Shown: one piece after another, positions 46,832-55,215 of the stretch
Numbering within the stretch: the stretch's first letter is position 1
Layout of the letters: each line of letters starts with the position of its first letter
Assembly (NCBI GenBank): GCA_965224435.1
Contig: OZ245048.1
Coordinates: 1,984,001-2,048,000, forward strand
Source of the DNA: JAJRQY01 sp965224435
GTDB lineage: Bacteria; Actinomycetota; Acidimicrobiia; Acidimicrobiales; SZUA-35
Direction of reading: 5' to 3'
DNA: 64,000 bases
The notes under the pieces: model-generated
What the model saw: only the letters and a program-made list of their open reading frames with translations
The model's database searches: none
Told to the model about the DNA's origin: nothing
Made by a program: the position numbers and the translations under genes

Positions 46832-48167
46832 AGCTGACCCGCCCTTCTGATTGACGGAACTGCCAAGCCGTGAGGCCAATCACAGCGAGGAACAGCAGGA
46901 CTGACTGAGCTGCACCCTTGCCAATGTTCTGATTGTTGACTCCCACTCGGATGATCTCGTAGATGGCGACCGAGGTGGAACTGGCCGGTGCCCCCTTGGT
47001 GAGTAGATCAACGGTGCCGTAGACCTCGAAGAATGAATAGGTCAAGTTTGTGACCAGTAAGAAGAAGGCGATTGGCCCGAGGGCCGGCATCACAATCAGA
47101 CGGAACCGCTGCCACGCGTTTGCTCCATCCAAGGTGGCGGCTTCAATCTGGGCTCGGGGAACTGTTTGCAGGCCAGCCAGGAAGAAGAGCAAGTTGTAGC
47201 CCAACAGTTTCCACACCGAGGCCAGCACAATCAAGCCACGAGCCATACCCGCCGACGCGGTGTAATTGGGGAAGTCAATCCCTACCCCGTCTGCCAGGGC
47301 GGCAAAGATTCCAGCGGTAGCGTTGAACATCATGAAGAACAAGATGCCAGCGACCGGTGGTGAGATGGCATAGGGCCAGATCAAGAGGGTTCGGTAGACG
47401 GAAATGCCACGGATGCGGCCAAAGGCCAGGTAGGCCATACCAAGCCCAACAGTCATCGAGAGGGCAACTATGGAAAGCGAGATGATGATGGTGTTGAAGT
47501 AGATGAGCCGGTAGCCGCCCGTGCCTGATTCGGTTTCGAACATGAAATAGAAGGCAAAAACGACGGCCAGAATGCCCATTGGCTGCAAGGTGCGGGCAAT
47601 TGAATTGGACAGTGATCCGGGAGCGGAACGTCTGCTCCAAAGAGCGACTCCCCAAATCATGGCAATGGCCACCAGTGGAAGCAGAGCAATTCGGGTTGGG
47701 CTATCAACCATCAGGTCAGAGAAGTTGCTGAGGCAGCGGTCTGCGGTCCGAGGAGATGTCAAGTTGGCCAGCTTGGTGGACAGGGTGAAGGTCTGGAACG
47801 CTGGAAGATAGAGGAACACGGCCAAGATGAACAGGGTCGGTGAGAGGAGCAGCCAGGGCCAGTACCACCCGAGTTTGTAGGTTCCTGATCGGTTCTCGCC
47901 CGAGCCAAGGTCGGCCGAGCGTTGTCCAATGGCGGCACGAGTGCCCGCTCCGAACATCCAGGCGAAGGCTCCAGCTAGACCGACACCCAGTACGGCCTCG
48001 GTAGATGCCGCATCAGCGGCAAAAGTACAGAGCCGCAGGGAGCCGAGAATGACTGAGCCGCCGAGTATTCCAAGGGCAGCGCCCATGGCGCCCTCCCGGA
48101 CGGATTTGTATCCGAACGAGAGGGCACCAAGTAGTGCTGCAACAATAATGCTGGCAACAATACCCAT
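46818..48167 (-). CDS. Carbohydrate ABC transporter permease (UgpA/MalF-like) with extra N-terminal helices
   Basis: About 449 residues from ATG 48167, against about 290 for a typical UgpA. The first 90 residues contain about three additional hydrophobic segments (IVASIIVAALLGALSFGY, ALGILGGSVILGSLRL, EAVLGVGLAGAFAWMFGAG). The core follows with LLLSPTLFILAVFLYLPAFQTF and the EAA loop PRAQIEAATLDGANAWQRFRLIVMPALGP. A further hydrophobic insert of about 90 residues separates the first core helix from the rest. It starts eight bases after the binding-protein gene. No ATPase gene is in the operon, so a shared MsiK/UgpC-type ATPase elsewhere is expected. Confidence 0.88.
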   Translation of the reverse strand: MGIVASIIVAALLGALSFGYKSVREGAMGAALGILGGSVILGSLRLCTFAADAASTEAVLGVGLAGAFAWMFGAGTRAAIGQRSADLGSGENRSGTYKLGWYWPWLLLSPTLFILAVFLYLPAFQTFTLSTKLANLTSPRTADRCLSNFSDLMVDSPTRIALLPLVAIAMIWGVALWSRRSAPGSLSNSIARTLQPMGILAVVFAFYFMFETESGTGGYRLIYFNTIIISLSIVALSMTVGLGMAYLAFGRIRGISVYRTLLIWPYAISPPVAGILFFMMFNATAGIFAALADGVGIDFPNYTASAGMARGLIVLASVWKLLGYNLLFFLAGLQTVPRAQIEAATLDGANAWQRFRLIVMPALGPIAFFLLVTNLTYSFFEVYGTVDLLTKGAPASSTSVAIYEIIRVGVNNQNIGKGAAQSVLLFLAVIGLTAWQFRQSEGRVSYAGS

Positions 48168-48174
48168 CGGCGTA

Positions 48175-49557
48175 TCAGCCGTTGAGTTCGTTGTAGTCAT
48201 CCAGGAATGTTTGCGCCTCAGTTTGAGCTGAGCCCATGCGCTCGGCCACATCAACGTCATTGACGAGGATGTCTTCGATGGCGAGGGTGACAACGTCACG
48301 GATGGCAACAAAGTTGCCAAGCAAGGCGCCGGTGGAAGCCGGAGTATTTGCGGCGGCATTCAGCTGGTCAGAGGCAACAAGGGAGTTTGGTGACTCGGTG
48401 TACCAGCCTTCGCTCTCAAGCTGAGCGACAGCAGCGTTGGTGATCGGGATGTAGCCGGTCAGCTTGTGCCAGTCGCCGGCGTTCTTCGGGTTAGAGAAGA
48501 AGTTCAAGAAGGCGAGGGCGCCATCTTGTTCGGCGGTGGACAGGCCATTGGTCATCCAGATCGTCGCTCCACCAATCAGGTTGCCAGCGTAGGCGGCATC
48601 CCCATTGTGAGGCATGAATGATGAACGAACATCGACACCATTCTCGATGCCCGTGTCGGTAAGCACCGTGGTATCAGATGATGAGTACACCAGCATGGCG
48701 ACGTTGCCAGCATTGAATGCTGATGCGGTGCCAGCCCAGTCACGCTGGGTTCCCGTGTAGACATAGTGTCCGGCATCCTCAAGGTCGCTCCACCACTGGA
48801 CATAGTCCAAAGCAGCGTCGGAGTTGAGGAATACTTCGGTCGCCCGGTCGGCACGGCCGTTCTCGTTGTTGGCGAGGTCGGCGCCAGCCTGGCCAAGTGC
48901 TTGCTCGAAGAACCAGCCATGGTTTGGCCAGGTGATGCAACCCTCAGAGGGAGCGTCGGGCATCGCCATGATGGCGTCACATGCGGCTTCAACGTCGGCC
49001 CAGGTGTCGGGCGGATCAGAGATTCCAGCTGCTTCGAGGAGTCCCATATTGGAGAACATGGTTGTCGACGAGGTGTTCCATGGCATCGAGTAGAGCTGAT
49101 CGTCAATGGTGTAGTAGTTGGTCGCAGCCGACACTACGTCATTGATTACCACGGGCTCACCGAGGATTTCGTCCCGACCATCGATGGCTTCGGTTACCGA
49201 AGCGAAGATGGCGTTGCCGTCCTTGTCCACTGCGTCAAGAGCCTGCTGCGTAGCGGCTTCGAAGAAGTGGATGAGTTCTGGCGGATTACCATCATCGATG
49301 GCAAGCGCAGCCTGCTCGAACACCGTGTTGTATGAGTCGAAGGACTGAACCTCGACGATGTACTCGGGATGAGCAGCGTTGAACTCAGCTGCCTTCTCCT
49401 CGGTGAATCCCTTGCGGGCATCATCGCTGAATGCAATCCACATCTCGATTGTTACGGGATTCTCTGCGGTCGCAGCATCTCCCCCTCCATCATCGCTACC
49501 ACCGCAAGCGGATGCGGCAAGCGCGAATGCAAGCAATAGTCCCAAAATTCTCTTCAT
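48175..49557 (-). CDS. UgpB-like ABC transporter substrate-binding lipoprotein
   Basis: 460 residues from ATG 49557. Lipoprotein signal MKRILGLLLAFALAASAC, then Gly/Asp-rich spacer. Family 1 solute-binding protein with VTIEMWIAFSDDARKG and the sn-glycerol-3-phosphate-type signature DWHKLTGYIPITNAAV. Substrate is likely a glycerophosphodiester, glycerol phosphate or sugar. AGGAG lies before the ATG. First gene of the operon, with a promoter at 49590 and an inverted repeat at 49668. Confidence 0.9.
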   Translation of the reverse strand: MKRILGLLLAFALAASACGGSDDGGGDAATAENPVTIEMWIAFSDDARKGFTEEKAAEFNAAHPEYIVEVQSFDSYNTVFEQAALAIDDGNPPELIHFFEAATQQALDAVDKDGNAIFASVTEAIDGRDEILGEPVVINDVVSAATNYYTIDDQLYSMPWNTSSTTMFSNMGLLEAAGISDPPDTWADVEAACDAIMAMPDAPSEGCITWPNHGWFFEQALGQAGADLANNENGRADRATEVFLNSDAALDYVQWWSDLEDAGHYVYTGTQRDWAGTASAFNAGNVAMLVYSSSDTTVLTDTGIENGVDVRSSFMPHNGDAAYAGNLIGGATIWMTNGLSTAEQDGALAFLNFFSNPKNAGDWHKLTGYIPITNAAVAQLESEGWYTESPNSLVASDQLNAAANTPASTGALLGNFVAIRDVVTLAIEDILVNDVDVAERMGSAQTEAQTFLDDYNELNG

Positions 49558-49589
49558 GAGAACTCCTCTCCTAGTTGGACATTTCTGCC

Positions 49590-49597
49590 ACCCTAGC
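49590..49597 (-). promoter_or_regulatory. Candidate -10 element GCTAGGGT of UgpB-like operon
   Basis: Minus-strand GCTAGGGT, giving TAGGGT as -10 and a leader of about 26 bases to ATG 49557. Confidence 0.4.
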
Positions 49598-49667
49598 CAC
49601 CCCGAGCGCGTGGAAACGGTGAAAGTAACAAAAACCCTCCAGGCCACTCTGAGCGGTCCTCAAAGCA

Positions 49668-49690
49668 CAAAACTCGGGATCCGAGTTTTG
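49668..49690. repeat. Inverted repeat between divergent UgpB-like and metallophosphoesterase genes
   Basis: Perfect 10-base arms CAAAACTCGG and CCGAGTTTTG with a GAT loop, located 15 bases before the metallophosphoesterase -10 element. Candidate operator, or a minus-strand terminator-like hairpin. Confidence 0.5.
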
Positions 49691-49704
49691 GCCTGAAAGT
49701 CGCC

Positions 49705-49710
49705 TAAGTT
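49705..49710 (+). promoter_or_regulatory. Leaderless-type -10 TAAGTT
   Basis: TAAGTT, eight bases, then ATG at 49719. Confidence 0.4.
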
Positions 49711-49718
49711 GATGGTTG

Positions 49719-51599
49719 ATGAGAGCCTCCGAATTCAAATGCCCCGACTGTGGGCAGCCTCGGCCGAGACGACCAGGCTCCTTTGATGTGGCCGAGACAC
49801 AGTTTGTCCGAAAATCAGCGGTGCGGTGGCATTCGCCCAAGACCCTGGCTCGAGCGGGCAGCCACGCTCTCATGTTCAAGATCGTCGGAGGCTTTAGCGA
49901 CCAGCGCGACACACAACGGTTTTTATCGTCAGCCATTGTCGAGGTTCAGCGTCCTTGCTCGGGTCCGGATGATCAACCTTCCGAGGAGATCTGGGTTGAC
50001 TACTTCGCTGACAGTGGTGACGGATTTGAAGCCTGCGCCACCGTGACCCATCTGCTTGCTCAAGAAACCCTGAATCTTGCTCGTCACGCTACTAAGGGCG
50101 TTGAGGCCTCGGAGCACGACGAGAAGCCAGTACCAACCCAACGAGGGTCCCTCCTAATTCACGGTGGGGACGCCGTCTATCCGGTGGCGAAAACGCGCGA
50201 CTACGAAGATCGATTTACCGGACCGATGCGAGCGATGCTGGACCATACGTGTGACGAGCATCCCGTCCTGGTCGGAGTCCCCGGCAACCATGACTGGATG
50301 GACGGACTCAATGCCTGGTCCAAGATCATGACGCAAAAAGGGTGGGTTGGGGGATGGCGTACCGCTCAGGAACGTAGCTACTTCGCCACCAAACTCTCTG
50401 AGCGCTGGTGGATCCTTGGTGTGGATGCCCACCTTGGCGAGTACCTGGACGAAGGCCAGATCGAGTTCTTCAAAGAGACTGCTCGGAGCTTTGCCCCAGG
50501 GACTCAAGTCATCATGTGTGTACCGACCCCCACCTGGATTCATCAGACCAAACACGCCGAGGCCCACCAGGTTCTTGACTACCTGATCCGCAAGGCGCTT
50601 CGGGGCCGAGCCGAGGTCCGGCTCATACTGACCGGGGATCTGCATCACTACTCGCGATATGAGTCGCGATATGAGTCGCGGAATGGAGCGGGGTTGACCA
50701 CCGCCCCAGGCCAGGCCCACACTGAAGGCCTGAATCCTGAAGGAGTCAAGACCAGCCATCTGATTACCGCTGGTGGCGGTGGCGCATTCCTGTCAGCCTC
50801 CCACGGGTTACCGCCAGACATCGTTCTCCCTTCAGTGGAGTCCCGCGACCAAGGGAAGTCTGACCCAGTGGGGTTCGAGCAGCGCCACGTCTATCCGAGC
50901 GTCGCCCAGTCAAAGGCCATCGGACGACGTTGGCCGTCAATCCTGTGGCGCAACGGTGGCTTCCCACTCATCATTGGAGTGATGTATCTGGCCCTAGGTT
51001 GGAACGTGCTTGGAGCATCTCCCCAATCCCTGTCCACGGAAGCTCTTTGGTCGGGACTTCTTCGACCGGGAACGGTGTTCTGGCTTGTCGTGACGCTCAT
51101 CTTCTGTCTATTGGCAGCAAAGTCCAAGATGAGTAAGGCATGGGTGGTCGCAGTCCCACACCTTTTTCTGCACATCGTGTCCCTCTCGCTGTTGGCGACC
51201 CTCAGCAGGTTCTTGTTTGAGAACCTCGACGCATCGCTACGAGTGTCTCGCTATCTCGGCTCATGGCTGGTGGCGGGAACGGGGGCCATTCTTGGCACCT
51301 TGATTTCTTCATTCGCCTTCTTCCTCGCGGATCGTCGCGGACTGGATCACCTCTTCCTTTCATCTGGTATCCGCAGCACCCAATACCGGAACTTCATACG
51401 GATGCGGATCGACGCCAACGAGACGCTCACGATCTTCCCCGTTGGGATCGACAAGTCCCCGAAGAACTGGTTGGCCGACGGTGACGGCGAAGGATCGTGG
51501 TTCCAACCAGACATGCCCATCGAGCCTCACCTGATTGAAGAGCCCATTGTGATTACTCCGTCACCTGGCACTGGGGCCAGCTACCCAGACAAGGGCTAG
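49719..51599 (+). CDS. Membrane-anchored metallophosphoesterase
   Basis: 626 residues. A short N-terminal CPDCG motif precedes a calcineurin-like phosphoesterase domain: ADSGDGFEA (in place of the usual D-x-H), HGGDAVYP, GVPGNHDWMDG, and TGDLHHYSRYE. About four to five membrane helices follow (about residues 415-545), then a C-terminal soluble segment (MRIDANETLTIFPVGIDKSP). The catalytic part probably faces the cytoplasm. Substrate unknown. A 12-base duplication inside the catalytic loop gives SRYESRYESR. Divergent from the UgpB-like operon. Confidence 0.83.
   Translation: MRASEFKCPDCGQPRPRRPGSFDVAETQFVRKSAVRWHSPKTLARAGSHALMFKIVGGFSDQRDTQRFLSSAIVEVQRPCSGPDDQPSEEIWVDYFADSGDGFEACATVTHLLAQETLNLARHATKGVEASEHDEKPVPTQRGSLLIHGGDAVYPVAKTRDYEDRFTGPMRAMLDHTCDEHPVLVGVPGNHDWMDGLNAWSKIMTQKGWVGGWRTAQERSYFATKLSERWWILGVDAHLGEYLDEGQIEFFKETARSFAPGTQVIMCVPTPTWIHQTKHAEAHQVLDYLIRKALRGRAEVRLILTGDLHHYSRYESRYESRNGAGLTTAPGQAHTEGLNPEGVKTSHLITAGGGGAFLSASHGLPPDIVLPSVESRDQGKSDPVGFEQRHVYPSVAQSKAIGRRWPSILWRNGGFPLIIGVMYLALGWNVLGASPQSLSTEALWSGLLRPGTVFWLVVTLIFCLLAAKSKMSKAWVVAVPHLFLHIVSLSLLATLSRFLFENLDASLRVSRYLGSWLVAGTGAILGTLISSFAFFLADRRGLDHLFLSSGIRSTQYRNFIRMRIDANETLTIFPVGIDKSPKNWLADGDGEGSWFQPDMPIEPHLIEEPIVITPSPGTGASYPDKG
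50652..50680 (+). repeat. 12-bp tandem duplication in metallophosphoesterase gene
   Basis: TCGCGATATGAG twice and then TCGCG. In frame, directly after the GDLHH metal-binding motif. Confidence 0.85.
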
Positions 51600-51602
51600 T
51601 CT
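51595..51602 (+). promoter_or_regulatory. Near-leaderless promoter GCTAGTCT; TAG is also an upstream stop codon
   Basis: TAGTCT at 51597-51602 is a -10 element nine bases before the pyrC ATG. The TAG of this hexamer is the stop codon of the metallophosphoesterase gene. Confidence 0.45.
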
Positions 51603-51611
51603 CCGAGAACT

Positions 51612-52670
51612 ATGCAACCGGACCTGAGAATCGCCCTACCCGACGACTGGCATGTTCACCTTCGGGACGACGACATGTTGGAAGCTGTAGCTGGACATAC
51701 GGCTCGTCGTTTTGGTCGAGCCATGATCATGCCAAACCTGGTTCCCCCCATCACGACAGTCAAGCAGGCCACCGACTATCGAGCCCGTGTCCTAGAGGCT
51801 GCTGGAGCGGAAGCAGGCGGCCGGTCCTTTGATCCCAAGATGGTGCTCTACCTGACAGATGACCTCTCGATCGATGATCTGATTCGTGGCCACCAGGCAG
51901 GCGATGTGTTGGCGGTCAAGTACTACCCGGCTGGGGCCACCACTAACTCAGCAAGCGGGGGGACATCGATCATCTCGTTCAAGCCAGTTCTGGAAGCAAT
52001 GGCTGAGCACGGCATTCCTCTCCTCGTTCATGCCGAATCCATCGATGAAGAATTGGACATCTTTGATCGGGAAGCAGCCTTCTTGGAAACGGAGATGCAG
52101 CCGGTTTGTGAAGCTCTACCGCAACTCTCGGTGACTATTGAACACCTGTCCACAGCGGCGGGAGTCGAACTTGTCCGCTCCTATGCAAACACCTCGGGGT
52201 CCATCACGCCACACCACTTGTCTTGTGACCGGTCCGACCTGCTAGCAAACGGCATGCGGCCCCATCTCTACTGCAAGCCCGTGATCAACTCCCGAACCGA
52301 CCGCGATGCGCTGAGGGCTGCCGCTGTCTCGGGTGACAAGCGATTCTTCCTCGGAACCGACTCGGCCCCTCACCCCCTAGCGAGCAAGGAGGCTGAGGTA
52401 GTGCGTGCTGGCATCTTCAACGCTCCTTATGCTCTGGAAGTTGTGGCCGAGGTCTTTTATCAGGAAGACGCTCTGGGTGATCTTGAACGCTTTGTTTCCA
52501 TCAACGGAGCAGTCCGGTATGGCTTTGCGCCCTCCGACAAGCTGATCCGCTTGCGGCGGCGATCCGACGATGCCGTGGCGAACGAGCCCCCGTCTGGTCT
52601 ACTCACTCCCGATGGTTTGCGCGTGAGGATGTTCGGTGTGGCCGAGGCCAAACTTTGGACGATCGCCTGA
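51612..52670 (+). CDS. pyrC: Dihydroorotase
   Basis: 352 residues, class II (E. coli-like) dihydroorotase, which closes carbamoyl-aspartate to dihydroorotate in pyrimidine synthesis. Zinc ligands His14 and His16 in DWHVHLRDDD, the carboxylated Lys103 in AVKYYPAGATTNS, HAES, ITPHHLSC and GTDSAPHPL are all present. Actinobacteria usually carry the type I enzyme within a pyr operon; this class II gene stands alone. Confidence 0.95.
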   Translation: MQPDLRIALPDDWHVHLRDDDMLEAVAGHTARRFGRAMIMPNLVPPITTVKQATDYRARVLEAAGAEAGGRSFDPKMVLYLTDDLSIDDLIRGHQAGDVLAVKYYPAGATTNSASGGTSIISFKPVLEAMAEHGIPLLVHAESIDEELDIFDREAAFLETEMQPVCEALPQLSVTIEHLSTAAGVELVRSYANTSGSITPHHLSCDRSDLLANGMRPHLYCKPVINSRTDRDALRAAAVSGDKRFFLGTDSAPHPLASKEAEVVRAGIFNAPYALEVVAEVFYQEDALGDLERFVSINGAVRYGFAPSDKLIRLRRRSDDAVANEPPSGLLTPDGLRVRMFGVAEAKLWTIA

Positions 52671-52699
52671 GGTCTCGTCAGTTATAACCGTTCGGTCGT

Positions 52700-53140
52700 T
52701 CAATTGCCGAGCTGCTCCAGCATGGTTTGCATTGCTTGATGGATGGCATGCACCGCTTGCAGGGGGCGAACCATCACCTTGAACTCGATGATCTTGCCGT
52801 CATCGTCACAGGTGATCATGTCGATCCCATCAACGTACTTGCCGTCGATCGTGGTTTCGAACTCCAGTACCGCGGTATTGCCACTCATGACCTCGGTGAC
52901 GTACTGGAAGCTGCCCTTCGAATCGACCGGCTGGCTGGAAGCGCCGCCCTCAGCTTTGCGGGGCTCGTTTAGGGTTCCCGCCGCTGCCTGCAGATAGAGG
53001 GTTGTGATGGCCTTCCCCTTCTGAGGTGTGTAGACAACCGGAGAGTAGAACACCACGTCATCGTGCAATAGTTGGTCAAGTCCACCGGGAAGGTCGCCTT
53101 GCAGGAACTTGTGCCAGTTCCGAATGGTCGTCTCAATCAT
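52700..53140 (-). CDS. NTF2/SnoaL-like protein
   Basis: 146 residues. Cone-shaped NTF2-like fold with IRNWHKFLQGDLPGGLDQLLHDDVVFYSPVVYTPQKGKA at the N-terminus and a C-terminal MVRPLQAVHAIHQAM segment. Members act as small isomerases, hydrolases or binding proteins; this type is common in actinobacteria with unknown role. GAGG is seven bases before ATG 53140. Confidence 0.8.
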   Translation of the reverse strand: MIETTIRNWHKFLQGDLPGGLDQLLHDDVVFYSPVVYTPQKGKAITTLYLQAAAGTLNEPRKAEGGASSQPVDSKGSFQYVTEVMSGNTAVLEFETTIDGKYVDGIDMITCDDDGKIIEFKVMVRPLQAVHAIHQAMQTMLEQLGN

Positions 53141-53275
53141 ATGGCTACCTCAATCATGGGATCTCCCGCAGTTGTTTGAGGGACAGCTTTGTCGCCGCCA
53201 CGACGGTGAAGCAAATCGAATGGGCGAGCCCAACACCAGGACCAAAGGTCTCTGGACGGACGGTAAGCCGTCGCC

Positions 53276-53281
53276 CATACT
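53276..53281 (+). promoter_or_regulatory. Leaderless-type -10 CATACT
   Basis: CATACT, CATCCA, then ATG at 53288. Confidence 0.4.
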
Positions 53282-53287
53282 CATCCA

Positions 53288-54340
53288 ATGAGCGATGCCT
53301 CCGGTGATCCCGATCAAGTCTCGTCCAATCCAAGTAGCGAGCCAGACCTCACGACCCAATACTGTGGCTTGACATTGCGGAATCCGATCGTTGCCGCTGC
53401 ATCGCCAGCCACCGGCAGCCTGAATGGAGTACGTGGTCTTGATGCGGCCGGGGTCGGCGCAATCGTTCTTCCGTCCCTCTTTGAGGAATTGATCGAAGCA
53501 GAAGCGGCAGCAAGCTCTCGTACCTTCCAGTTCGGGTCGGCTTGCCACGCGGAGGTAGCTGCAGGACATTTGCCAGCGGTCGCTCACCCGGGTCGAAGCG
53601 TCAAGGACATCGTTGCCTTTGCCGCCAAGGCCAAAGAAGCGGTGAGTGTGCCCATCATCGCCAGCTTGAATGGTGTTTCACTTGGTGCTTGGACCAAATA
53701 TGCCTCAGAAATGGAAGCGGCTGGTGTCGATGCGATAGAACTCAATATCTACCGGGTTGCCGCCAATCAATATGACTCAGCCAACGATGTGGAGAACGAC
53801 TACTTGGAGATTGTCCGCCTTGTTCGTGCTCGGGTAGAGATTCCCGTAGCAGTCAAGATTGGTCCCCAGTTCTCTTCACTCGGACACTTCGCTCGACGGC
53901 TGGCGGAAGCAGGTGCCGATGGACTGGTTTTGTTCAACCGCTTCTATCAACCCAACATTGATCTGGAGCGTATGGAACTGGTTCCTGACCTGGTCTTGTC
54001 CTCTTCGGAGGAGAACCGCTTGGTATTGCGCTGGATGGCCATCTTGCATCGCAAGGTTGATGCCTCCCTAGCGGCAACAACGGGCGTTCACACGGCTGAA
54101 GATGTGGTACGCCTGCTTGTTGCGGGCGCCGACGTCGTCATGGTGGCATCCACCATCCTGCGCAACGGTTCCGAACAAGTCGGGGTTCTTCGAGCTGGCC
54201 TCCAACAATGGTTGGACGAGCATGGCCATCAATCCGTAGGTGATATCCGCGGCGTGCTCAGCCAATTGCACGTCGCTGACCCAGAAGCCTTTGAGCGGTC
54301 CAGCTATATGGAGAATCTCGATTCATTTGAGACTTCCTAG
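53288..54340 (+). CDS. Dihydroorotate dehydrogenase-like protein
   Basis: 350 residues. TIM-barrel FMN protein of the group annotated as dihydroorotate dehydrogenase-like: TTQYCGLTLRNPIVAAASP, IIASLNGVSLGAW, AIELNIYRVAAN and ATTGVHTAEDVVRLLVAGADVVMVAS. In true class 1 DHODs the ELN segment continues with S-C-P, giving the catalytic Cys; here it reads ELNIYRV, so activity on dihydroorotate is doubtful. Proximity to pyrC (1 kb) may mislead. Confidence 0.85.
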   Translation: MSDASGDPDQVSSNPSSEPDLTTQYCGLTLRNPIVAAASPATGSLNGVRGLDAAGVGAIVLPSLFEELIEAEAAASSRTFQFGSACHAEVAAGHLPAVAHPGRSVKDIVAFAAKAKEAVSVPIIASLNGVSLGAWTKYASEMEAAGVDAIELNIYRVAANQYDSANDVENDYLEIVRLVRARVEIPVAVKIGPQFSSLGHFARRLAEAGADGLVLFNRFYQPNIDLERMELVPDLVLSSSEENRLVLRWMAILHRKVDASLAATTGVHTAEDVVRLLVAGADVVMVASTILRNGSEQVGVLRAGLQQWLDEHGHQSVGDIRGVLSQLHVADPEAFERSSYMENLDSFETS

Positions 54341-54358
54341 AACCGTTCTTTCATCTGG

Positions 54359-55210
54359 CTAGCTGGATGTTTGGCTCGTCAGGTACGAGCAGGCAGCGTG
54401 GTGGCCAGCGAGCGCAGCGTCGGCGGGGCTCGAGTCGGCGAGGAGGGCGCAAAGAAAGCCAGCGGTGAAGGCATCACCGGCTCCAGTGGTGTTGCTGATG
54501 GGGGGACAGGCGGGAACCGGAACTGAGATCTCTTCTCCACCCGGGAGGAAAAGGCTCACTGGATCAGAGCCTCGTTTGACCACAACCATGGCGGCACCAA
54601 ATGAAGTGGGGTCGATGCTGACCTGAAGGAGATTGGCCTCTTCTTCGTTGCAGAACAGAACCGTTGGTTCAAGTTGCCGAAACAACTTGATTGCATTATC
54701 GACGCCGTAGGCCTGGAGAACCGAAACCGAAGAGGCATCGATCGACACGACATGACCGTCAGCTTTCGCCCGGTCGATGAGATCTCTGGCCGTGGTGGCC
54801 AGAGGCTCCTGCGCAAGTGAGTAGAACGGAACATGCAGACATGACAGGCCGTCCAGCCATACTGGGTCCGCACCCTCCAAATCTTGGGATGAACCTCGGT
54901 CGGTCAACATGGTTCGCTCACCATCGGGGTCGACCATGACCACGATGGTGCCTGTGCGGCCCATCTGAGCGCCAGCGAACTCGACATTGACGTCAGCAAG
55001 CTCGGCAATCAGCTTGTCTCCGATCGCGTCATCACCTAGGTGGCCAATGAAGCGCGAGTGACCAGCAATGGAAGCGGCTACAACAGCAACAGTTGCCGCT
55101 GACCCGCCACGTCGGCGAACTATCTTTGCCTCGGTATCGGATGCATGCTGAATGGGTGAATTCAATTGAACGACGATGTCTTCAACCAGATCGCCAAGGC
55201 AGCCGATCAA
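54359..55210 (-). CDS. PfkB-family carbohydrate kinase
   Basis: About 283 residues from TTG 55210; the frame is open to 55249 but that would overlap the DEAD-box gene. Ribokinase fold: LGDLVEDIVVQL, RRGGSAATVAVVAASIAG (substrate-binding Gly pair), and the anion hole with catalytic Asp in NTTGAGDAFTAGFLCAL. It phosphorylates a sugar or nucleoside; the substrate is unknown. Six bases after the DEAD-box stop, so co-transcription is likely. Confidence 0.85.
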   Translation of the reverse strand: MIGCLGDLVEDIVVQLNSPIQHASDTEAKIVRRRGGSAATVAVVAASIAGHSRFIGHLGDDAIGDKLIAELADVNVEFAGAQMGRTGTIVVMVDPDGERTMLTDRGSSQDLEGADPVWLDGLSCLHVPFYSLAQEPLATTARDLIDRAKADGHVVSIDASSVSVLQAYGVDNAIKLFRQLEPTVLFCNEEEANLLQVSIDPTSFGAAMVVVKRGSDPVSLFLPGGEEISVPVPACPPISNTTGAGDAFTAGFLCALLADSSPADAALAGHHAACSYLTSQTSS

Positions 55211-55215
55211 GGTAC

